Both the position numbers and the translations under genes were made by a program. Positions 6,157 to 10,405 of a stretch of 10,405 nucleotides of DNA are shown here, piece after piece. Within the stretch, counting starts at the first letter, position 1. Every line of letters begins with the position of its first letter. The notes below the pieces were generated by a model. That model was not told the origin of the DNA. It did not search any database and worked only from the letters and a program-made list of their open reading frames with translations. Origin of the DNA: Bacteroidota bacterium (GTDB lineage Bacteria; Bacteroidota; Bacteroidia; Bacteroidales; UBA10428); the NCBI GenBank assembly GCA_024640925.1, contig JAHEEB010000031.1, positions 1-10,405 of the forward strand, written 5' to 3'.

Positions 6157-9100
6157 AGCATGAATTTTTATTGTGGTTTTTGTTCCAGCTTTTGTGCTAC
6201 TCTGTATTTTTATTGTGCCGTTAATAGATTTTATACGACTCATCATGTTTAGCAGTCCAATTCCTTTTTTTCCGGCAAGTATTTTTTCGACATCAAAACC
6301 TTTACCATCATCGGAATAGATTATAGTCAGATTGTTCTTTTCAAACTGGAAATTTATGGAAATGGTTTTGGCCATTGCGTGTTTTATGGTATTGTTTATG
6401 CATTCGCAAAGTACCCTGTAAATAATGGTTTCGGTTTTATCATCTAACCTGGGCAGGTCTGATGAATTGACGTGGTAGATTATTTTAGATGATTCTTTTA
6501 TTTTCTCAAGGTAAGCATTAACAGCTTCAATAATGCCGAAGTTTTGCAATATATGAGGGCTTAGTTTAAATGAAATATCGCGCAAAGAATTGGCTGCTTC
6601 TTCCAATAGTTTTTTTACATCCGGTATAATATCGTTTTTGTTGATATTGGCATCGGGTTTTTCCATCCATTCGATGTACATTTTTGCCGCAGATATAAGG
6701 GGGCCAAGTCCATCGTGCAATTCTTGCGAAAAGTGAACACGCTCGCGTTCCTCTGTATTGATAACGCTGGTGAGAAGTTCTTTTTCCAGATTTTTACGTT
6801 CTGAAATATCACGAATCATTAGAAGCAAAGCTTTTTCCTCTTTTATCACTAAAGGATTGGCGCTAATTTCCACAGGTAAAAACGTGTCTGTGTTGGTTTT
6901 TATTTCTGTTTCAAAATTTCTAACAATTTTAGCATCCCAAATGGAATTAAGCCACTGACTTGTTGTTGTTAATTTATCCGGTGCAATAAATTCAAATGCT
7001 CTTTTGCCAATGATCTCATTATATGTAAAATCCGATTTGGAAAATATCGATGAATTCAAATCAATAATACGGAGATCCTTATCCAGTAATATAATTCCGT
7101 CCTTACTTGTGTCAAAAATCGTGCGTAGTTTCTTCTCACTTTCATGTATAAGATCCTGAGTCCTTTTTTGTTCGGTTATATCCTTCATTATTCCAAGCCA
7201 TCGATGAGTTTTGTTGTTGTCTTCATTAAATTTAAAGCCATCTGCCTCAATCCAGATATACCCCTTTATCTTATTCAGAAACCTGAATTTTATGTTGTAC
7301 CATGGGGGGTAGCTCTCAGGATTTGTGAATGTTAATCTGAGAAGTTCGAAATCATCGGGATGAATTTTATCCTTTAAGTTAAAAGGATTTATCAACTGTA
7401 TTTCTTCTGTTGTATAACCGGTTACTTCTTCAATAGCGCCTGTCCAAACCGTAGTTTTATTTTCGATATTAAAATCGTAAACAACATAACCTGAAAGCTT
7501 TGTGATAAGCCGATAACGCTCTTCGTTTTTGCGAAGAGCTTCTTCGGCAAGCTTGCGATCAGAAATATTACGACATGATGCTATAACTTCGTTTACCAGT
7601 CCGTCGGGTCCGGTTAAGAAAGTACGGATTAATTCCACCTGAAGTTCATATTTTCTTGTACGAACATTCATATTTCCATCCTGAAAAAGTTTTATCATAA
7701 CAGGTAACTCTGTCTCAACTCCTTTGAGTGAATCAGGCATTAACCATTGCGAAATGGGTTGTATTATAGCTTCTTCTGCGGTAAATCCTCTCATTTTAAA
7801 AATGGAAGGACTTACATAAGTAAAACGTTTCGATTTAATATCATATTTCCATATAACATCATCAATATTTTCTGCCAGGAGACGATAATTTTCTTCGCTG
7901 GCGACGACTTTCAACTCAGCCTGTTTTCGTTCTGTAATATCAATACCAATACCTAGAAAGCCATTGGCTATTTTATCTTTACCAATTATTGGAGTCAGAT
8001 TGAACATAACGTACCTTTTGCCATTAGGAGTTTCAAGTTCATATTCTGTACTTGTGGGTTCGCCTCTCAGCACTTTCTCTAAATTGACAAGTGCTGATTT
8101 CTTAAGACTATCTGGAATATTCATATCCTTGAGATATGTTCCTGTTAAATTACCCCATATTCTGTGCGATGAAGCATTTTGCATGATGCATTTTCCACTT
8201 TTGTCGCTTACCCATAATTCGAATGGCCAACTTTCAATGGCCAAATCAAGTATAGTTGAAACTCTTTCATGTTCTTCTTCGGAGGTTATATTCTGAGAAA
8301 AGACTCCTATGCGGCAAACCTTACCATTTTCTTCTTTTATCGGTATAATATTAGATTTCCAAAAAACCGGTTGATTAGTACTCTGCGTTTTAATGGTAAT
8401 TGAATTGCCGGAAAGTATGGACGGTAATGAGTCTTTCACGAATGTATCATATACATCTTTAGAAATAATATCGGAAGCATAAACTCCTTCCTGAATCTTT
8501 TCGGGTGTAATATGAACCAGTTTTAATGCTACAGGATTCATATCAAAAACTTTTAACTTTCTGCCTTCATCAAGTACATCAATAAAAGTAATTACATCGG
8601 AAGTGTTATTATATACCTCATTAAAACGAGAGGAAATCTGGTTTAATCGTTCGGTATTTTTGGCAAGTAGCACTTCCAGTTCCTTTCTGTATCTTTCCAG
8701 CTCGGCTTCGGTTTTCTTCTTTTGTGTTATATCCATAATTATTATACCTGAATAGTGGCCACTTGATGTAATTATAGGGTATAACAAAGAATGTATGTTT
8801 CTTAGGCTGGAATCTTTATGTCTAATCTGACTTTCGAAGGTTGGTTGCCTCAATTTTCCCTGCTTTATATCAGAAAAGAATTTTATTGTATTTTGTTTAA
8901 AACTCTCACGGTTCGAATCGGCCGTTTGCTTATCAGGCGATATTTTATAAACTATATCCCAAATATATTTTCCTTTTGCTTCTTCACTTTCAATTCCCGT
9001 AAACTGAATCATAGCATTATTCCATTCTTCAATAATACCTTCGCTGTTGGATATAATTATGGCGTTACCCGATTGAAAAATAAACTGTTTTAACTTCTCC

Positions 9101-9825
9101 TCAACTATCAACTTTTCCTCCCGGGTCTTTTTATGAAGATCTATTTCTTCACGTATTTGTTGGTTTATCCGCAAAAGCTCTTTGTTATTTGTAATGAGTT
9201 CCTCATTCGCGGTATTTAACTTTTCGTAAGCAGAAGAAAGTTCTTTATTGGTAATATCAAGGTTATCATTTGCTTTTTGGAATGCTTCATTGCTGGTGGT
9301 TAGTTCAGTGGTTTGCCGTTTCACTAATTCTTCAAGGTGCATACGATATTGCAAAAGTTCATGCTGTTCTCTTCGTAATATAGTAATATCGCGAATTGTA
9401 GCTGCAACATAATAATTGTTATCAGATTTGAATGATGTAGCCACAATTTCTGCGAGGAAATTGTCCCCATTGTTTTTTTTTTGCAACCATTCAAATTTTA
9501 AGGTGCCTTCTGAAAAAATTTTGTCAAGAATTATTTTACCTTTTTCTACTGAGTTTTGTCCATCAGGTTGCATGTCGGGTGAAAAATCATATGGATATTT
9601 ACCAATTAACTCGTCGTGCTCAACACCATATAGTTCTAGTGCTTTTTTATTACAATCAACTATCTTATAATCCTGGAGCAAAAGAATAGCATCACTGGCT
9701 GTATTAAAAACATTCCAGAAAAGATTTCCCATGATTAGTATCTCCTTCTTACCCTTTGTTTTAACAGATGCTGATTTTTTTGTTTCTATGGGTTTAATCA
9801 GATTTTGAAAAATTCTTTTTATCAT
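6145..9825 (-). CDS. Multi-PAS (seven) soluble histidine kinase, HisKA_3/NarL class
   Basis: A long cytoplasmic sensor kinase with no membrane segment. Numbering is from a TTG at 9846, which gives 1233 residues. PAS-like domains lie at about 42-158, 252-376, 405-522, 528-642, 651-768, 775-895 and 905-1018, several ending in the usual DIT/DIS motif (RDIT, MDIT, IDITERK, KDITEQK, RDISERK). Residues ~158-252 are a charged coiled coil between PAS1 and PAS2. The HisKA_3 dimerisation domain has the phospho-acceptor H1044 in QELHDGLGPL. The ATPase domain has the N box (E1148, N1152, H1156), G1 (DDGKGFD 1179-1185) and G2 (GIGLLN 1195-1200), so it should be active. It pairs with the regulator 48 bp downstream. 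Start choice: TTG 9846 overlaps the promoter and is unlikely; ATG 9825 is used here; ATG 9732 (residue 39) keeps all PAS domains and has a strong ribosome site. The signal sensed is unknown. Confidence 0.93.
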   Translation of the reverse strand: MIKRIFQNLIKPIETKKSASVKTKGKKEILIMGNLFWNVFNTASDAILLLQDYKIVDCNKKALELYGVEHDELIGKYPYDFSPDMQPDGQNSVEKGKIILDKIFSEGTLKFEWLQKKNNGDNFLAEIVATSFKSDNNYYVAATIRDITILRREQHELLQYRMHLEELVKRQTTELTTSNEAFQKANDNLDITNKELSSAYEKLNTANEELITNNKELLRINQQIREEIDLHKKTREEKLIVEEKLKQFIFQSGNAIIISNSEGIIEEWNNAMIQFTGIESEEAKGKYIWDIVYKISPDKQTADSNRESFKQNTIKFFSDIKQGKLRQPTFESQIRHKDSSLRNIHSLLYPIITSSGHYSGIIIMDITQKKKTEAELERYRKELEVLLAKNTERLNQISSRFNEVYNNTSDVITFIDVLDEGRKLKVFDMNPVALKLVHITPEKIQEGVYASDIISKDVYDTFVKDSLPSILSGNSITIKTQSTNQPVFWKSNIIPIKEENGKVCRIGVFSQNITSEEEHERVSTILDLAIESWPFELWVSDKSGKCIMQNASSHRIWGNLTGTYLKDMNIPDSLKKSALVNLEKVLRGEPTSTEYELETPNGKRYVMFNLTPIIGKDKIANGFLGIGIDITERKQAELKVVASEENYRLLAENIDDVIWKYDIKSKRFTYVSPSIFKMRGFTAEEAIIQPISQWLMPDSLKGVETELPVMIKLFQDGNMNVRTRKYELQVELIRTFLTGPDGLVNEVIASCRNISDRKLAEEALRKNEERYRLITKLSGYVVYDFNIENKTTVWTGAIEEVTGYTTEEIQLINPFNLKDKIHPDDFELLRLTFTNPESYPPWYNIKFRFLNKIKGYIWIEADGFKFNEDNNKTHRWLGIMKDITEQKRTQDLIHESEKKLRTIFDTSKDGIILLDKDLRIIDLNSSIFSKSDFTYNEIIGKRAFEFIAPDKLTTTSQWLNSIWDAKIVRNFETEIKTNTDTFLPVEISANPLVIKEEKALLLMIRDISERKNLEKELLTSVINTEERERVHFSQELHDGLGPLISAAKMYIEWMEKPDANINKNDIIPDVKKLLEEAANSLRDISFKLSPHILQNFGIIEAVNAYLEKIKESSKIIYHVNSSDLPRLDDKTETIIYRVLCECINNTIKHAMAKTISINFQFEKNNLTIIYSDDGKGFDVEKILAGKKGIGLLNMMSRIKSINGTIKIQSSTKAGTKTTIKIHALPK
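9742..9747 (-). promoter_or_regulatory. Strong Shine-Dalgarno site before an alternative kinase start
   Basis: On the minus strand AAGGAG (within AAGAAGGAGATA, 9750-9739) lies 9 bases before the ATG at 9732. This is near-ideal spacing. Shine-Dalgarno sites are uncommon in Bacteroidetes, so it supports ATG 9732 as the real start or as a second internal start. It would shorten the kinase to 1195 residues, beginning just before PAS1. Confidence 0.5.
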
Positions 9826-9843
9826 TCTTTTTATGCTCTTACT

Positions 9844-9874
9844 CAAATTTAACTCATTTCAAATTGGTATCAAA
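9844..9874 (-). promoter_or_regulatory. Bacteroidetes-type promoter for the kinase/regulator operon
   Basis: On the minus strand TTTG (9874-9871), a 19-base spacer and TAAATTTG (9851-9844) match the phylum's -33/-7 consensus TTTG-N(17-23)-TAnnTTTG exactly. The predicted transcription start is near 9837. That rules out the TTG codon at 9846 as translation start and leaves a leader of about 12 bases to ATG 9825 or about 105 bases to ATG 9732. Confidence 0.65.
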
Positions 9875-10006
9875 AGGTTTAACTCAGATTGACTGTTGTA
9901 ATCATATTCTGAGTACCAAAGCTATTCTGTGTATTGTCTGAGGCAAGCCTTACATTTGTGTTGAAACTTTGATTTAGGCACATGGCGAAGGACAGAGCAT
10001 GTAAGG

Positions 10007-10022
10007 TGACAGAATGACAGAA
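10007..10022. repeat. Tandem 8-bp repeat TGACAGAA x2 in a divergent intergenic region
   Basis: TGACAGAA occurs twice head to tail (10007-10014 and 10015-10022). It lies 62 bases before the plus-strand membrane gene and about 130 bases upstream of the kinase promoter. Just before it, CCTTACAT (9948-9955) and ATGTAAGG (9999-10006) form an 8-bp inverted repeat that abuts the tandem pair. Together these could be regulator sites, but 8-bp matches are short and may be chance. No other structure is evident in 9875-10083 apart from T-runs, including 9 Ts at 10060-10068. Confidence 0.35.
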
Positions 10023-10083
10023 TCCTCTTGTCTTTTCGGTATTTTTTATCTAAATTATATTTTTTTTTACCTAATTAATCTCT

Positions 10084-10405
10084 ATGATGTCCAGGAAAAT
10101 ATCAAGGTGGATTAATCTGTGTTTTTACTCAGAAAAAAAATACAATGTTTTTTTTTATTCTCTGTTAATTCTATGCTTGATTTTAAAATTCGTATATTTT
10201 AATCAAACGCTCAGATGTACACCAGAAGAAGGTGTTACGAGTCATTTTAGATTCTTTTTATACACATTAATTTCAAGTGTTTTTATCTCATTGCCATACT
10301 TTCTGATTAAGAAGAAAAAGGGTTTATTTATACTTTTCGTATTAATCTTTGACACGGTTTTATTATAATATACATGGTATTACCGAAACTACTATACCAT
10401 TATGC
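10084..10405 (+). pseudogene. N-terminus of a probable LTA-synthase/sulfatase-like membrane protein, interrupted by in-frame TAA; runs off right edge
   Basis: The frame opens at ATG 10084 (a second ATG follows at 10087) and reads 94 residues to a TAA at 10366-10368. Three hydrophobic segments lie at about 22-39, 57-75 and 80-94, with a KKKK loop before the third. After the TAA the same frame continues without another stop to the edge as YTWYYRNYYTIM. That WYYRNY motif, about eight residues after the aspartate at 90, resembles what I recall of the third-helix region of Bacteroidetes membrane-anchored LTA-synthase/sulfatase-family proteins, which then continue to an extracytoplasmic phosphatase-fold domain. 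If right, a base substitution has turned one sense codon into a stop; an indel is not needed. Alternatives are a real 94-residue membrane protein or a sequencing error. The family call is from memory of motifs, not a search. Confidence 0.5.

Noticed and set aside
7144..9670. Several plus-strand open frames of 60-110 codons opposite the kinase
   Set aside because: They are antisense to a continuous, fully motif-supported kinase frame and show no recognisable domains.
9951..9958. TACATTTG on the plus strand as a -7 box for the membrane gene at 10084
   Set aside because: It matches TAnnTTTG, but the nearest upstream TTG leaves only a 14-base spacer, short of the usual 17-23, and it lies about 125 bases before the start codon. 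It is too weak to list as a promoter.
10060..10156. T and A homopolymer runs as signs of a frameshift in the membrane gene
   Set aside because: The reading frame stays open and hydrophobic segments continue across these runs; the interruption at 10366 is an in-frame stop and needs no indel.

Overview
The window looks like an AT-rich chromosomal segment of a Bacteroidetes (Bacteroidota) bacterium. It carries type IX secretion system (T9SS) type B cargo and PorP/SprF-like outer-membrane proteins, found together only in that phylum. One promoter upstream of the kinase fits the phylum's TTTG-N19-TAnnTTTG consensus. The style of the genes suggests a marine or anaerobic Bacteroidales-like lineage, but I cannot place it more precisely.

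Layout. (1) Bases 1-1843, minus strand: a PorP/SprF-like gene followed by a secreted cargo gene that runs off the left edge; the two are joined by a TAATG stop/start overlap. (2) Bases 1844-2234: a divergent intergenic region with a perfect 12-bp inverted repeat. (3) Bases 2235-5266, plus strand: a complete cargo gene with PKD and Ig-like repeats and a gliding-motility-type C-terminal domain, followed by a second PorP/SprF-like gene through an ATGA overlap. The two pairs are back to back with gene order reversed. (4) Bases 5267-5460: a convergent gap with a 14-bp direct repeat at 21-bp spacing. (5) Bases 5461-9825, minus strand: a NarL/LuxR-type response regulator downstream of a large soluble histidine kinase with seven PAS domains, separated by 48 bp that hold part of a perfect 13-bp hairpin. 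(6) Bases 9826-10083: the kinase promoter and a tandem 8-bp repeat. (7) Bases 10084-10405, plus strand: the start of a membrane protein resembling the N-terminus of the LTA-synthase/sulfatase family, interrupted by an in-frame TAA, after which the same frame still reads a family-like sequence to the window edge.

How the genes work together. Each cargo/PorP pair is best read as a T9SS type B substrate with its dedicated SprF-like partner for secretion or surface attachment (SprB/SprF in Flavobacterium johnsoniae is the model). The kinase and regulator form a complete cytoplasmic phosphorelay pair. Whether they control the adjacent secretion modules is a guess from proximity only. I see no CRISPR array, tRNA, rRNA, insertion sequence or defence system. 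Nothing here is clearly a new system; the most unusual points are the mirrored cargo/SprF pairs, the intra-operon hairpin and the stop-interrupted membrane gene.
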